Shown: piece after piece, positions 18,407 to 27,666 of the stretch
Layout: each line of letters begins with the position of its first letter
Numbering within the stretch: position 1 is the first letter of the stretch
Source: Flavobacterium sp. YO12
GTDB taxonomy: Bacteria > Bacteroidota > Bacteroidia > Flavobacteriales > Flavobacteriaceae
Length of the DNA stretch: 51,540 bases
Assembly (NCBI RefSeq): GCF_004119495.1
Contig: NZ_NRQU01000030.1
Location: 80 to 51,619, forward strand
Reading direction: 5' to 3'
The notes under the pieces: model-generated
Database searches by the model: none
Told to the model about the DNA's origin: nothing
The model's input: only the letters and a program-made list of their open reading frames with translations
Program-made: the position numbers and the translations under genes

Positions 18407-20158
18407 TTAAAAATCAAATTTATAATTTCCTCCAGCTAGAACCTGGAATCCTTGTACTGGATAATTCAACCATCTTTCATAAGCTTGATTTCCTATATTA
18501 TTCAGTTTTAAGAAGAAAGTCAAACGTTCGCTGTATTTGTATCCTAAATGTGCATTGGCATCAAAATAACTTTTTAATGTAATTGGAGTTCCCAGAGCTG
18601 CCACATTCAAATTAGTCTGCATGTCTTTACGTTCGCCCACATAAAAAACATTTAAACCAGCATACCATTGTTTTGTAATATTAACATCTAGATTTGAACT
18701 CAATTTCATAGAAGGTAAATTCCATGCTTCTAAACCATCTGTTTTATAACTATTAAAAGTACCATTAATTCCAAAAGAAACATTTTGAGAAAAATCAGCT
18801 TTTAATTCTCCGTAGAAACGCAAAGTTCTAACATCATCATAAATCACCCCAAACGAGTTTCCGAAAGCATAATTCTGATTCGAAAAATCTTCTGTATAAT
18901 CATTGCTTTTAAACAATGCTTTGTCTTTTTCATTCAAATAAGAAGCTGTTAAATTATAATTGATATTATTTGCCAGTTTCCCTTTTAATCCTGCAAAAAC
19001 ATTATATTGAGTACTGCTTGGCTTCATATTTAAAGTTGGAGACAAAAATGGATTTTGAGTAACAAAATCAGCATAAGAATTTTGATTCAAACTTCCGTTT
19101 ACTCCTGTATAAAAAATCATTAAATCGCCTACCAATTTATATGAAGCATTTACTTTTGGATAAACATAAAACTTGTTACCGCTGTTTTCTGAATCTAAAC
19201 CATAAAATAATCCAGCACCTAACTCTAGCGTCCATTCGTTTTCATGAATCACAAAACTAGGTTCAACTCCAAAATTTGTTAAACTATATTTTAATGGCTC
19301 AACATTATTATAAGCATAATTATGTTCAAATGAACCGCTAACATGATCTATAATAATATTGGTATTGATTGCCTGATCCATAACATCAACTTTAAAAGTC
19401 GGCTTCACATAAAAACGATTCTCTGAAGAAGAAAAACTATCTGAAAAATGCGTAAATCTTGCATCTATTTTATTGAAAATACTTTCGCTAAACTCTACAT
19501 TTCCTCCTAATGAAATAGTGTTATAAGAATGATTTGGATTAATTCCTCTTATCAAATCTTCTTGTGTTGCAGGCGGCAGCGTCATTCCAAAATCAGAAGG
19601 AAGACCATACCAGTTGTAAATTTGGTTTTGATACCCCAAATCAACTCCCCAAGACACATCACGATTTATTACACCGTAACCTACATTCAATGCAGTATCA
19701 TAAAACTCATCGTTCAGATTAACATCTTTAATTCCACCTTGCGAAGAATGATGACGAAGCATTCCTGCTAAATAATCATTATTTCCTAAATCCTGTGTTA
19801 CAAACAACTCTGCGTTTAATGTTCCGTAATTTCCAACACCTAAAGTTGCGTAATTATTAAACAATCTTTCCTTTTTAGATTTTTCAACACCTTCAGCTTT
19901 TCCTTTTGATGGTGTAAAAGTCGACGCCACGGGAACTGATAAAATGCTATATTTTATAGTTTCTTTAGGCTGATTTCCAGCGTCGTCCAGCGAAGGAGTT
20001 TCTTTTACTTTAAAAGCGTCTGAGATTGTCGGCGAATAAGGTTTTACCACATTTACAGTTTCAGTTCCGATGTTTTCATTTTTCTTTTGCGAAAACGAAA
20101 GCTGACCAACAAGCAACACAAGTAAAACGATGATTTTATTTCGGCAATTAATTTTCAT
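18407..20158 (-). CDS. Outer-membrane beta-barrel protein, TonB-receptor-like without plug
   Basis: A 583-residue protein with a signal peptide (MKINCRNKIIVLLVLLVGQLSFSQ). A polar linker of about 75 residues follows (TVNVVKPYSPTISDAFKVKE). The rest is a long series of amphipathic beta strands ending in YKFDF with a C-terminal Phe, the usual barrel-assembly signal. The late part (NNIGNQAYERWLNYPVQGFQ) resembles the end of TonB-dependent receptor barrels. I see no plug domain and the protein is shorter than such receptors, so TonB-dependent uptake is doubtful. The neighbouring TPR protein gene and this one may form an envelope pair. Confidence 0.75.
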   Translation of the reverse strand: MKINCRNKIIVLLVLLVGQLSFSQKKNENIGTETVNVVKPYSPTISDAFKVKETPSLDDAGNQPKETIKYSILSVPVASTFTPSKGKAEGVEKSKKERLFNNYATLGVGNYGTLNAELFVTQDLGNNDYLAGMLRHHSSQGGIKDVNLNDEFYDTALNVGYGVINRDVSWGVDLGYQNQIYNWYGLPSDFGMTLPPATQEDLIRGINPNHSYNTISLGGNVEFSESIFNKIDARFTHFSDSFSSSENRFYVKPTFKVDVMDQAINTNIIIDHVSGSFEHNYAYNNVEPLKYSLTNFGVEPSFVIHENEWTLELGAGLFYGLDSENSGNKFYVYPKVNASYKLVGDLMIFYTGVNGSLNQNSYADFVTQNPFLSPTLNMKPSSTQYNVFAGLKGKLANNINYNLTASYLNEKDKALFKSNDYTEDFSNQNYAFGNSFGVIYDDVRTLRFYGELKADFSQNVSFGINGTFNSYKTDGLEAWNLPSMKLSSNLDVNITKQWYAGLNVFYVGERKDMQTNLNVAALGTPITLKSYFDANAHLGYKYSERLTFFLKLNNIGNQAYERWLNYPVQGFQVLAGGNYKFDF

Positions 20159-20294
20159 ATTTATTTTATTTTGTGAAATGTTTTCTGCAAAATATAAACT
20201 GTTAAAAGCAATCCTATATAGATTCGCATTTTTACATTTTACAATTTACATTTCACAATTATCTAATTTTCTAATTCTCTCAATTTTCTAATTA

Positions 20295-21158
20295 TTAAGC
20301 TTCCCACTCGCCTTTTGCAACAAACTGCGCTTTTCCGCCTATATTAATATCAAAATCATTCTCTTTTAACTCTCCTTTAAAATAAATTTCTGAGGGACGG
20401 TTAATATAATCTCCTTGATAATTAACTATTTCAAGTTCTGGCTTATGATATTTTAATAAAAATGCTTGTAAACAAGTGCTCGCGCTTCCTGTTGCTGCAT
20501 CTTCAACTAATTGGTTATGCTCAATACACAACATTCTGCTAAACAATTTTGATCCTTCTAAATAATAGAAATACAAGGCTCTATGTGGAGTTTTGCAATT
20601 CTTCTTCAACCATTCATCGGTTTTATCTTTATCTAAAACCAGATTTTCTAATGCTCTTTTGCTGCTTAATCCAACCATCACAAAAGCGCTTCCGGTTGTA
20701 ACTTCCTGAATTGGAAATTGATTTTCAAAATCGTGGTTTTTCAAATTACTGAATACCGAAAAATCTTCTTTCGAAAAAATGTCCCAAAATTTTGGCTGTG
20801 CTGCTTTTAACCAAATCAAACCTTCAGATTGTTGAATTGAAATAGGTCCAATTGGCACATTTAGTTTTATACTCTCTGGTGAATTATTAAATATTTTATT
20901 CATCAAAACCCATGAAGTTCCAATTATCGGGTGTCCTGCAAACTGCATTTCATGAGCGGGAGTAAATATTTTTATCTCGGCTTTATTATTTTCTTTATCC
21001 AGTTTGGTTACAAATGTGCTTTCTGCAAAATTTATTTCTCTTGCAATCTGCTGCATTTGATCCTTACTTAAATTTTCAGCCTCTAAAAAAACCGCCAGCT
21101 GATTTCCAGCATATTTTTTATCAGCAAAAACATCAACTATATAAAAAGGTAAATTCAT
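20295..21158 (-). CDS. PhzF-family isomerase/epimerase
   Basis: A 287-residue protein with the two-domain PhzF fold. The catalytic Glu46 is in NFAESTFV. The conserved FAGHP is at 73-77 (Gly75, His76) and EDAATGSAS is in the C-terminal half. Members isomerise small aromatic or amino-acid-derived substrates. PhzF itself acts in phenazine synthesis, but no phenazine genes are present here, so the substrate is unknown. It sits between the TPR and barrel genes on the same strand, with gaps of about 90 and 136 bases, so co-transcription is possible. Confidence 0.9.
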   Translation of the reverse strand: MNLPFYIVDVFADKKYAGNQLAVFLEAENLSKDQMQQIAREINFAESTFVTKLDKENNKAEIKIFTPAHEMQFAGHPIIGTSWVLMNKIFNNSPESIKLNVPIGPISIQQSEGLIWLKAAQPKFWDIFSKEDFSVFSNLKNHDFENQFPIQEVTTGSAFVMVGLSSKRALENLVLDKDKTDEWLKKNCKTPHRALYFYYLEGSKLFSRMLCIEHNQLVEDAATGSASTCLQAFLLKYHKPELEIVNYQGDYINRPSEIYFKGELKENDFDINIGGKAQFVAKGEWEA

Positions 21159-21247
21159 TTCTTTTTCTTTCTTTACTTAACGAATCTAGAGGAAAGAGAC
21201 AAGACTTTTATAGAATCTTGCATCTTGCATCTTTTTCTACAACTTTC

Positions 21248-24200
21248 TTATTTATTAATAGACGAATTGGTTTTAGATTCTTCCATTTTAATCGCACTCA
21301 ACTCTTTTTTAGCCTCTTCAACAACATCTGGAAAATCAGTAAAATTGTTAATTACGTTATCCAAAATATAAGTTGCCTGATAGCTGTCTTTTAATCCGTA
21401 GAAATTTTTAGCCATTAAAACCAAACCTTTCGCTCCATAATATTTATAAGCCGAATAATTCTTCGCTAATTTTTGTACTGAAACATTTGACGCATCAAAC
21501 TTGCCTTCTTTTGTTTTAAAATACGCATCATAATACAAAGCTTCTGCTGCTAATTCTCCTTTTGAAGTTGCCGATAGTTTTGCATAAGCTGCTTTTGCTT
21601 TTTCTTCGTCACCAGTCTGTATTGCTGCACGCGCAACTATAATTTGTGCATCAGCTTTTACGTTTGCATCCGCTTTTGCATTCTGCAATACTTTATCAGC
21701 ATAAACAACTGAATTATTATAATCCTTTTTGTCATAATAACATTTCATCAAATTAGCCTGTGCAAAGCTTTTGTTTTGAGGAAAATCAGCTTCATTCTCT
21801 AAACGAACTAAAACCGGAATCGATTTGTCGCAATCTTTCGCTTTTAAGTAAATTTGAGCCAATCTGCTTAATGATTGTTCTGTAAATTCACTTCTTGGCT
21901 GATCAATAACATATTGATAATTTGTTGTAGCTTTTGTTTCAGAACCCTCTGCATAAGTTAACTGTGCTAAATAAAAGTTAGCTTCAAGTGCGTGCAATCC
22001 TGATGGAAATTTACTCACATAACCTGCAAAACCAGTAATTGCAGCTTTATTGTTGCTTTGGCTGTATTGTTTAAAAGCGGCATCGTAAGTATCGTTATCC
22101 AACTCTGCATCTGTAACCGAAACGAAATCCAATGTTCGAACCCAAGTTGCATATTCATCCACTTTTCCTGAATCAACATAAATCAATCTCGCAGTCGAAA
22201 CAGCTTCAAGCGCTTCTGGTGTTTTTGGAAATTCAGCAGCCACTTTTTTGAATTTTGTTAAAGCTTGTTCGTCACGATCTGAATTGTAATAAATCAAACC
22301 TTGTTTTAAAATTGATTTTGAAGTGAACGAACCATTTTTATATTCAGAAATCAACTGATCGAAAGTTTTAATCGCTAGATCATTCTTTTTATCAGCCACA
22401 TACGTATTTCCTAATTCATACAAAGCATCATCACGATACTCTGATTTTTTATACATTTTAAGAAAGTTATTCAACTCAGCGATTTTCTGATCGTTTTTAG
22501 ACATAAAACCGTAAGAAAGTGCTTTTTGAAATTGAGCATAATCTGCATCAACACCTTTAGCATCAATTGCTTTTCCGTAAGCTTCATTTGCCTGCGCATA
22601 TTTTGAAGTCACAAAACGAGAATCTCCTAAACGCAAATACGAATCGTTTAAACGAACTTTATCTTCTTTTGAATTATCAATTTGAGCTTGAAATGAATTA
22701 GCTGCCTGATCGTATTCTTTCAGTTTAAAATAAGTATAACCAATATTATAATTGATGTTTTTGTATTCAGCAGTAGATTTCGCCGCAGCAAGTCCTGCAA
22801 ACTGCTTGTAAGTCAATAATGCATTTTGAAAATCATCCGTAACATACTCTGTTTCGGCTTTCCAGAAAGTAGCACGAGCTGTAAACTCAGGCGTTTTTTG
22901 TTCGCTGATTGCATTTTTAAACATTTTTGCAGCCTCAGTATAATTCGATTCATTAAACAATTCTACACCTCTATAAAAAAGCACTTTTTGATACGCTGCT
23001 TTATTTTCTGCAGTTCTGTTTTTTTCCAATAAAGTCAAAGCTTCCTTGTAGTTTTTAGTCGAAATATAAGAATCTACCAAAAGTTTCTCTACTTCTGCTC
23101 TGCTGGAATTATTTGGATACTTTTTCAAGAAATCAAGTAAAACACCAGGAACCGTTTGATAAGCGTTTCCAATATCATAACTTACTTTAGCGTAATTTAA
23201 TGCGGCATCTTCCTGGATCTGCGCATTAAAATCCATTTCCGAAGCATTTTTAAACGCATTAAGCGCTTCTTGTTTTTTACCCGTATTCAAATAACTCAAA
23301 CCTAAATGATAGTAAGCATTTTGGGCCACAAAATCTTTTCCCTCAATAATTTTATTGAATTGCGAAATTGCTTTTTCGTAGTTTTTCTGCTCATAGTACG
23401 CATAACCTAACTGATAAAAATCGGTATTATTCCACTTTCCTTTTTTACCTGCATATTGCTCTAAAAACGGAATGGCTTTATCGTATTGTTTTAAATTGAA
23501 ATAACTTTCGCCAATAATTTTATTCAATTCAGACTTTTCCATTTCATTTGATTTCGCCATTGCTTTTTGACCCAAATCGATTGCTTTTTGGAAATTCCCA
23601 AGTTTAAAATTCATATCAGCCTGATAATATGAAAGCTTTTCTTTGTATTTTTCTTCGCCCGAAACTTCATCAAAATATTTGGTTGCTTCTTTGTAGTCGT
23701 CGCCTTCATAAGCCATAAATCCTAAATAGTATTTAGCTTGAGAACCAAACACAGGAGAATTCACCACTTTATTAAAATAAGTTGTGGCTTCTTTTTTCTT
23801 TTTAGCAGTAAAATAGCTGTATCCTTTTTGGAAATTAAATTTATCTGAGTCAGATTTACTCATGTAACTTTCGTCTACTTTATCAAACCATTGCAACGCT
23901 TTTGGATAATTTCCTTGTTCGAAAAAATATTGCGCAACTTCAATGTAAGCCTGATTTTGCTTTGTGCTTGTTGGATAATCGTCAACAAACTTGGCCATTA
24001 ACTCATCGGCATTAACCTGATTTGTTCTAATAGCGCAATTAGCAATGTAATAAGCACAATCAGATTTTACTTCTTCTGTTGCAGCATGATTTTTTACATA
24101 CTCAAAAATATGTTGTGCCGAAGCATATTGTTTGTCATTATATAAAGCCAGTGCTTTGTCAAAATCCTTTAAATCGTAAGTATAAATAGCTGATTTTTGT

Positions 24201-24262
24201 GCTGAAATCGTGGTCGAGATAAGGATAATTTGGAATAAAAAGAACCAGGAAAGTTTACGCAT
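21248..24262 (-). CDS. Large secreted tetratricopeptide-repeat protein
   Basis: A 1004-residue protein with a signal peptide (MRKLSWFFLFQIILISTTISAQ) and no lipobox Cys. TPR-like helical pairs run almost end to end. Examples are the YYHLGLSYLNTGKKQEALNA and DFYQLGYAYYEQKNYEKAIS type units, with the Y/A/G spacing typical of TPR and Sel1-like arrays. Such proteins usually scaffold complexes; here it would be periplasmic or on the inner face of the outer membrane. It is transcribed toward PhzF and the plug-less barrel. A TAAATTTG -7 box lies 20-27 bases upstream of the ATG. No enzymatic domain is visible. Confidence 0.88.
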   Translation of the reverse strand: MRKLSWFFLFQIILISTTISAQKSAIYTYDLKDFDKALALYNDKQYASAQHIFEYVKNHAATEEVKSDCAYYIANCAIRTNQVNADELMAKFVDDYPTSTKQNQAYIEVAQYFFEQGNYPKALQWFDKVDESYMSKSDSDKFNFQKGYSYFTAKKKKEATTYFNKVVNSPVFGSQAKYYLGFMAYEGDDYKEATKYFDEVSGEEKYKEKLSYYQADMNFKLGNFQKAIDLGQKAMAKSNEMEKSELNKIIGESYFNLKQYDKAIPFLEQYAGKKGKWNNTDFYQLGYAYYEQKNYEKAISQFNKIIEGKDFVAQNAYYHLGLSYLNTGKKQEALNAFKNASEMDFNAQIQEDAALNYAKVSYDIGNAYQTVPGVLLDFLKKYPNNSSRAEVEKLLVDSYISTKNYKEALTLLEKNRTAENKAAYQKVLFYRGVELFNESNYTEAAKMFKNAISEQKTPEFTARATFWKAETEYVTDDFQNALLTYKQFAGLAAAKSTAEYKNINYNIGYTYFKLKEYDQAANSFQAQIDNSKEDKVRLNDSYLRLGDSRFVTSKYAQANEAYGKAIDAKGVDADYAQFQKALSYGFMSKNDQKIAELNNFLKMYKKSEYRDDALYELGNTYVADKKNDLAIKTFDQLISEYKNGSFTSKSILKQGLIYYNSDRDEQALTKFKKVAAEFPKTPEALEAVSTARLIYVDSGKVDEYATWVRTLDFVSVTDAELDNDTYDAAFKQYSQSNNKAAITGFAGYVSKFPSGLHALEANFYLAQLTYAEGSETKATTNYQYVIDQPRSEFTEQSLSRLAQIYLKAKDCDKSIPVLVRLENEADFPQNKSFAQANLMKCYYDKKDYNNSVVYADKVLQNAKADANVKADAQIIVARAAIQTGDEEKAKAAYAKLSATSKGELAAEALYYDAYFKTKEGKFDASNVSVQKLAKNYSAYKYYGAKGLVLMAKNFYGLKDSYQATYILDNVINNFTDFPDVVEEAKKELSAIKMEESKTNSSINK

Positions 24263-24281
24263 TTTAGTTTTATTTAGTATT

Positions 24282-24289
24282 CAAATTTA
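24282..24289 (-). promoter_or_regulatory. -7 element of the TPR gene promoter
   Basis: CAAATTTA on the plus strand reads TAAATTTG on the minus strand, a TAnnTTTG match 20 bases before the ATG. No clear TTG at -33. Confidence 0.35.
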
Positions 24290-24372
24290 TCATTTTATAC
24301 CGTTTATAACGAAACGTTTCAGACTTTTATTATGAACAAAAAATTAAGATCTACAGTTTAAAAGCATAATTC

Positions 24373-24510
24373 AAACCATATAAGTCTTATAAGTAATTAT
24401 AAGTCAAGAGTTTTATAATCTTTTTCCAATGCCGAGAAATCATATAAGCTGCCGTAGTAAAAATCTCAAACAAACATCTTTAAAATGGACTTATATGACT
24501 TATATGGTTT
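24373..24510. repeat. Inverted repeat of ATATAAGTC words
   Basis: Left arm 24373-24394 (AAACCATATAAGTCTTATAA...) and right arm 24489-24510 are reverse complements at 21 of 22 positions, about 94 bases apart. Each arm contains two copies of a TATAAGT word, and a further ATAAGTC lies at 24399-24405. It lies upstream of both divergent genes. Confidence 0.7.
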
Positions 24511-24554
24511 AAAATCACATTTCGATTTTTTATAAGAAATGATTGAAATTTATT

Positions 24555-24584
24555 TTGAATCCAACCGTTATCTTATTACTTTTA
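24555..24584 (+). promoter_or_regulatory. Bacteroidota-type promoter of ftsE
   Basis: TTG (24555-24557), a 19-base spacer and TACTTTTA (24577-24584) fit the TTG/TAnnTTTg pattern except for the last base. It lies just before the ATG at 24605. It also argues against the longer frame that opens at 24539, which would start upstream of the promoter. Confidence 0.5.
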
Positions 24585-24604
24585 CCAATCAAATCAATTT
24601 TATT

Positions 24605-25288
24605 ATGTCACAAACCGTACTATCTCTTAAAGAAGTCACTATATATCAAGAAGGAAGAAAAATTTTATCTCACATTAATTTAGATGTTCAGCATGGTGAA
24701 TTTATTTACATCATTGGTAAAACTGGTTCTGGAAAAAGTAGTTTCTTAAAAACTTTATATGCAGATTTACCGCTTACGGAAGGTGAAGGTCACATAGTCG
24801 ATTTTGATTTGGCTACTTTAAAAGAAAATGATATCCCGTATTTAAGACGTAAAATTGGAATTGTTTTTCAAGATTTCAAATTGCTTCCAGACCGTTCTGT
24901 AAAAGACAATATGCTTTTTGTTTTAAGAGCAACTGGCTGGGTTGACAAAGAAGGAATGGAACGCAAAATTGATGAAGTTCTGGATAAAGTAGGCATGAAA
25001 GAATATCTTAACAAAATGCCTCATCAACTTTCTGGAGGAGAGCAGCAGCGTGTTGCTATTGCAAGAGCTTTGCTTAATGATCCTGAATTTATTTTAGCTG
25101 ATGAACCAACAGGAAATCTTGATCCTCAAACAAGTTCAGAAGTTTTAGAAGTACTAAAAACGATTAATGCCAATGGTAAAACTATTATCATGGCAACTCA
25201 CGATTATGCATTATTGATGAAATTTCCATCTAAAACATTAAAATGTGAAGATGAAAGAATCTTCGAAGTAGTGCAAAGAAACGTGTAA
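24605..25288 (+). CDS. ftsE: Cell division ATP-binding protein FtsE
   Basis: ABC-type ATPase (227 residues) that works with the membrane protein FtsX to control peptidoglycan hydrolases at the septum. The Walker A motif is GKTGSGKSS. The signature [15 protein letters not shown] and Walker [13 protein letters not shown] follow, with the switch His in ATHD. The start is placed at the ATG at 24605 ([17 protein letters not shown]) rather than at 24539, because the added 22 residues are not family-like and would lie across the predicted promoter. ftsX is not in the window; the next gene, a glycosyltransferase, begins on the very next base after the stop. Confidence 0.9.
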   Translation: MSQTVLSLKEVTIYQEGRKILSHINLDVQHGEFIYIIGKTGSGKSSFLKTLYADLPLTEGEGHIVDFDLATLKENDIPYLRRKIGIVFQDFKLLPDRSVKDNMLFVLRATGWVDKEGMERKIDEVLDKVGMKEYLNKMPHQLSGGEQQRVAIARALLNDPEFILADEPTGNLDPQTSSEVLEVLKTINANGKTIIMATHDYALLMKFPSKTLKCEDERIFEVVQRNV

Positions 25289-26167
25289 ATGCTTTCGATT
25301 TTAATTCCGGTTTACAATCAAAATGTTTTATCGCTCGTTAACGAACTCGTAAAGCAATGCTGTTTATATGGAATTAATTTTGAAATAATTGCTCAGGATG
25401 ATGCCTCAAATTCTGTACTAAACAAGGAAAATGAGTCTATCAATTCTTTGCAAAATTCTTCTTTTATTTCTTTAGAAAAAAACATTGGATTAAGCTCTAA
25501 TCGAAATTTACTTGTTTCAAAAGCTAAATACGAGAATCTTCTTTTTATTGATGGAGATTCTCTTATTATCAATTCCCGTTTTATACAAAATTATCTCGAT
25601 AATACTTCTTTCGACATCGTTTACGGCGGCAGAATCCATCCGCTCAAAGTCGAATCTAAAGAACAAAAACTAAGATGGAAATATGGAAGGTTGATTGAAG
25701 ATAAAACGGTTTCTCAAAGAAATTCTTCTGTTTTCAAAACTCTGATGTTCAACAATACTTTAATCAAAAAAGATTGTTTTAACACCATACAATTTGATTC
25801 GGATTTAACAAAATACGGTCACGAAGACACTCTTTTTGCTTTTCAAGTCAGTAAGTCAAACTTTAGTGTAAAACATATCGATAACGCTATTGAACATGGA
25901 GAAATTGACAGCAGCAATACTTACCTTTCTAAAGTAAAAAACAGTCTGGAAAACCTAATTATTCTAGATCAAAAAAAACAAATTGACGCTCGTTTTGTAA
26001 AAATATTGTACACGCATAATCTGCTCAAAAAATACAAATTGAAATTTGCTGTAGGATTATTTTACAGCGTTTTTAATCGAATAATTTACAAACAATTAAA
26101 CTCTAACAATCCTTCTTTAACGCTGTTGAATGTATTCAAAATAAGTTATATCTGCAGCTTAAAATAA
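25289..26167 (+). CDS. Glycosyltransferase family 2
   Basis: A 292-residue GT-A fold transferase. The N-terminus LSILIPVYNQN and AQDDASN form the nucleotide-sugar-binding strand and first acidic site. FIDGDS is the DxD-type metal motif, and YGHEDTLFAFQ is the acceptor-side ED motif of family 2. The start ATG directly abuts the ftsE stop with no gap, so the two are co-transcribed and probably coupled. Its product belongs with the surface-polysaccharide genes that follow rather than with cell division. Confidence 0.85.
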   Translation: MLSILIPVYNQNVLSLVNELVKQCCLYGINFEIIAQDDASNSVLNKENESINSLQNSSFISLEKNIGLSSNRNLLVSKAKYENLLFIDGDSLIINSRFIQNYLDNTSFDIVYGGRIHPLKVESKEQKLRWKYGRLIEDKTVSQRNSSVFKTLMFNNTLIKKDCFNTIQFDSDLTKYGHEDTLFAFQVSKSNFSVKHIDNAIEHGEIDSSNTYLSKVKNSLENLIILDQKKQIDARFVKILYTHNLLKKYKLKFAVGLFYSVFNRIIYKQLNSNNPSLTLLNVFKISYICSLK

Positions 26168-26175
26168 AGTTACAA

Positions 26176-27261
26176 CTACAAACTTTCCAGCAATTTTTTC
26201 CATTTTTCCATTACCGCATCGATCTCGTAAAGCTGCATCGATTCTTTTGCATTTGAACCTAATTGCTTTCGTAAAACTTCATTCTCAATCAAAACTGAAA
26301 TTTTCTCTGCAAACAATGCTATATTTCCGTCAGGAACCAAAAATCCATTTGTTTCACTATTAATAATCGATCTTGGCCCGACAGGGCCATCGTAAGTAAT
26401 ACAAGGTAAACCAAAAGACATTGCTTCGACCAAAGTCATAGAAAAAGTTTCAAATCTAGATGTTATGACAAAAATAGAAGCCTCTAAATATATACTCTCA
26501 ATGTTTTTTTGAAAGGGAAAAAAATTAACTCCAAAACTTAATCCCAAACGAACAACCTCTTTCTTCAACGAATCGGTTTCATTGGTATAAATGTCCAAAA
26601 CCCAGTCCGAATGTTTTTCATTTATTTTTGACCAAATTGGTAATAATCGGTCTAAACCTTTTTCGTATGAATTTCTGGCAATCGCGATTACTTTTTTCTT
26701 TTGCAAAGAAGCTGTTTCTTCTGTTTTGACCCAAGACGGATTTGGAATTACAACTGCATTTTTCACATTCCATTCGTTTAAATTCTCATTTGATAAAACA
26801 ACAACCTGTGTAAACTTTTGTGCACCAAAATCTTTAAAACAATATTTTATATTTGAAACTAACTTCGACAATAAATTTGATTTCAGTTGTTTCTCTTCAA
26901 TAAATTTAGAACTGTGACATTCTAGAATTATTGGACGTTTTGTACTAATTAAAAAAGGAAAAGCAAATGCTTTTAAACCGTTATCAGCGACTAAAATAAC
27001 ATCGGGATTTATTTCTTTTACTTTTTGATTGATTTGTTTTTGATAGAATTTTAAGAACCTAAAAGCATTTCCTTTTAATTCAATAGAATGAAATACAACT
27101 TTAGAATTGAAGTCATAAAAAGGCAATTCAGAGTTTTCGTTTTGAGATAAAATATGCACTTCATAATTAAAATGTTCTATAAAATAATTAGCTTTAATGG
27201 ATAAAACTCTCGCAACACCATCAGCATTTTTTATTGTGGGAACAATATAAAGCAGTTTCAT
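26176..27261 (-). CDS. Glycosyltransferase family 4-like
   Basis: A 361-residue GT-B fold transferase. The C-terminal donor domain shows ARNSYEKGLDRLLPIW (the start of the UDP-sugar site). The E-x7-E type segment VITSRFETFSMTLVEAMSFG follows, with PCITYDGPVGPRSI after it. The N-terminal acceptor domain begins LYIVPTIKNADGVARV. The start overlaps the stop of the ketoisomerase gene by four bases (ATGA), so they form an operon. Donor and acceptor sugars are not predictable. Confidence 0.87.
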   Translation of the reverse strand: MKLLYIVPTIKNADGVARVLSIKANYFIEHFNYEVHILSQNENSELPFYDFNSKVVFHSIELKGNAFRFLKFYQKQINQKVKEINPDVILVADNGLKAFAFPFLISTKRPIILECHSSKFIEEKQLKSNLLSKLVSNIKYCFKDFGAQKFTQVVVLSNENLNEWNVKNAVVIPNPSWVKTEETASLQKKKVIAIARNSYEKGLDRLLPIWSKINEKHSDWVLDIYTNETDSLKKEVVRLGLSFGVNFFPFQKNIESIYLEASIFVITSRFETFSMTLVEAMSFGLPCITYDGPVGPRSIINSETNGFLVPDGNIALFAEKISVLIENEVLRKQLGSNAKESMQLYEIDAVMEKWKKLLESL

Positions 27262-27662
27262 TTTTTAGATTTCAAAAAAGTTTCATAATCCCTGATATAA
27301 TCTATTTCCTCAAAAACATCCGAAGCTAAAACAAGACAAACTGAACCTGAAGAAAAATTTTCTAATTCACGCCAAATTCCATTTGGTAAATGCAATCCAA
27401 CATTTGGTTTATTCAGCAAATAGCTTTTTTTCTCAATTCCATCATTTACAATCACTTCAAAACTGCCGCTCAAAGCAATTAAAACCTCGTGTTGGTCAAT
27501 ATGCGAATGTCCTCCGCGAAAAGCTGTGCTTGGAACATCAAAAAGATAATAAACCCGCTTGAATTCAAAAGGCAGAATTCCGTTTTGAATAAAAGCCAAA
27601 TTCCCGCTTAAGTCTTCTACTACAGGAATTTTAACCAATGTTATATCTTGAATTGTGGTCAT
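27258..27662 (-). CDS. fdtA: WxcM/FdtA-type sugar 3,4-ketoisomerase
   Basis: A 134-residue cupin. FdtA and its relatives convert dTDP-4-keto-6-deoxyglucose to the 3-keto isomer on the way to 3-amino sugars (Fuc3NAc or Qui3NAc). The cupin core RGGHSHIDQHEVLIALSGS carries the two His residues (His52, His54) that match the catalytic pair of the family, and LPNGIWRELENFSSGSVCLVLASD closes the barrel. It sits in a minus-strand operon between two glycosyltransferases. A DegT aminotransferase that could use its product lies 4.4 kb away in the same locus. The gene symbol is assigned by family and the exact isomer is not known. Confidence 0.85.
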   Translation of the reverse strand: MTTIQDITLVKIPVVEDLSGNLAFIQNGILPFEFKRVYYLFDVPSTAFRGGHSHIDQHEVLIALSGSFEVIVNDGIEKKSYLLNKPNVGLHLPNGIWRELENFSSGSVCLVLASDVFEEIDYIRDYETFLKSKK

Positions 27663-27666
27663 ATTT

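Larger units (their letters stand above)
24263..24604. other. Divergent region between the TPR gene and ftsE
   Basis: A 342-base region holding the promoters of both genes and a 138-base palindromic element (24373-24510). The minus-strand -7 box TAAATTTG is at 24289-24282. The plus-strand ftsE promoter is at 24555-24584. No gene is present. Confidence 0.55.

Noticed and set aside
20295..21158. Phenazine biosynthesis from the PhzF gene
   Set aside because: No other phenazine genes are nearby, and PhzF-like enzymes are common in bacteria without phenazines.
24539..24604. Longer N-terminus for FtsE
   Set aside because: The extra 22 residues are not FtsE-like and cross the predicted promoter.
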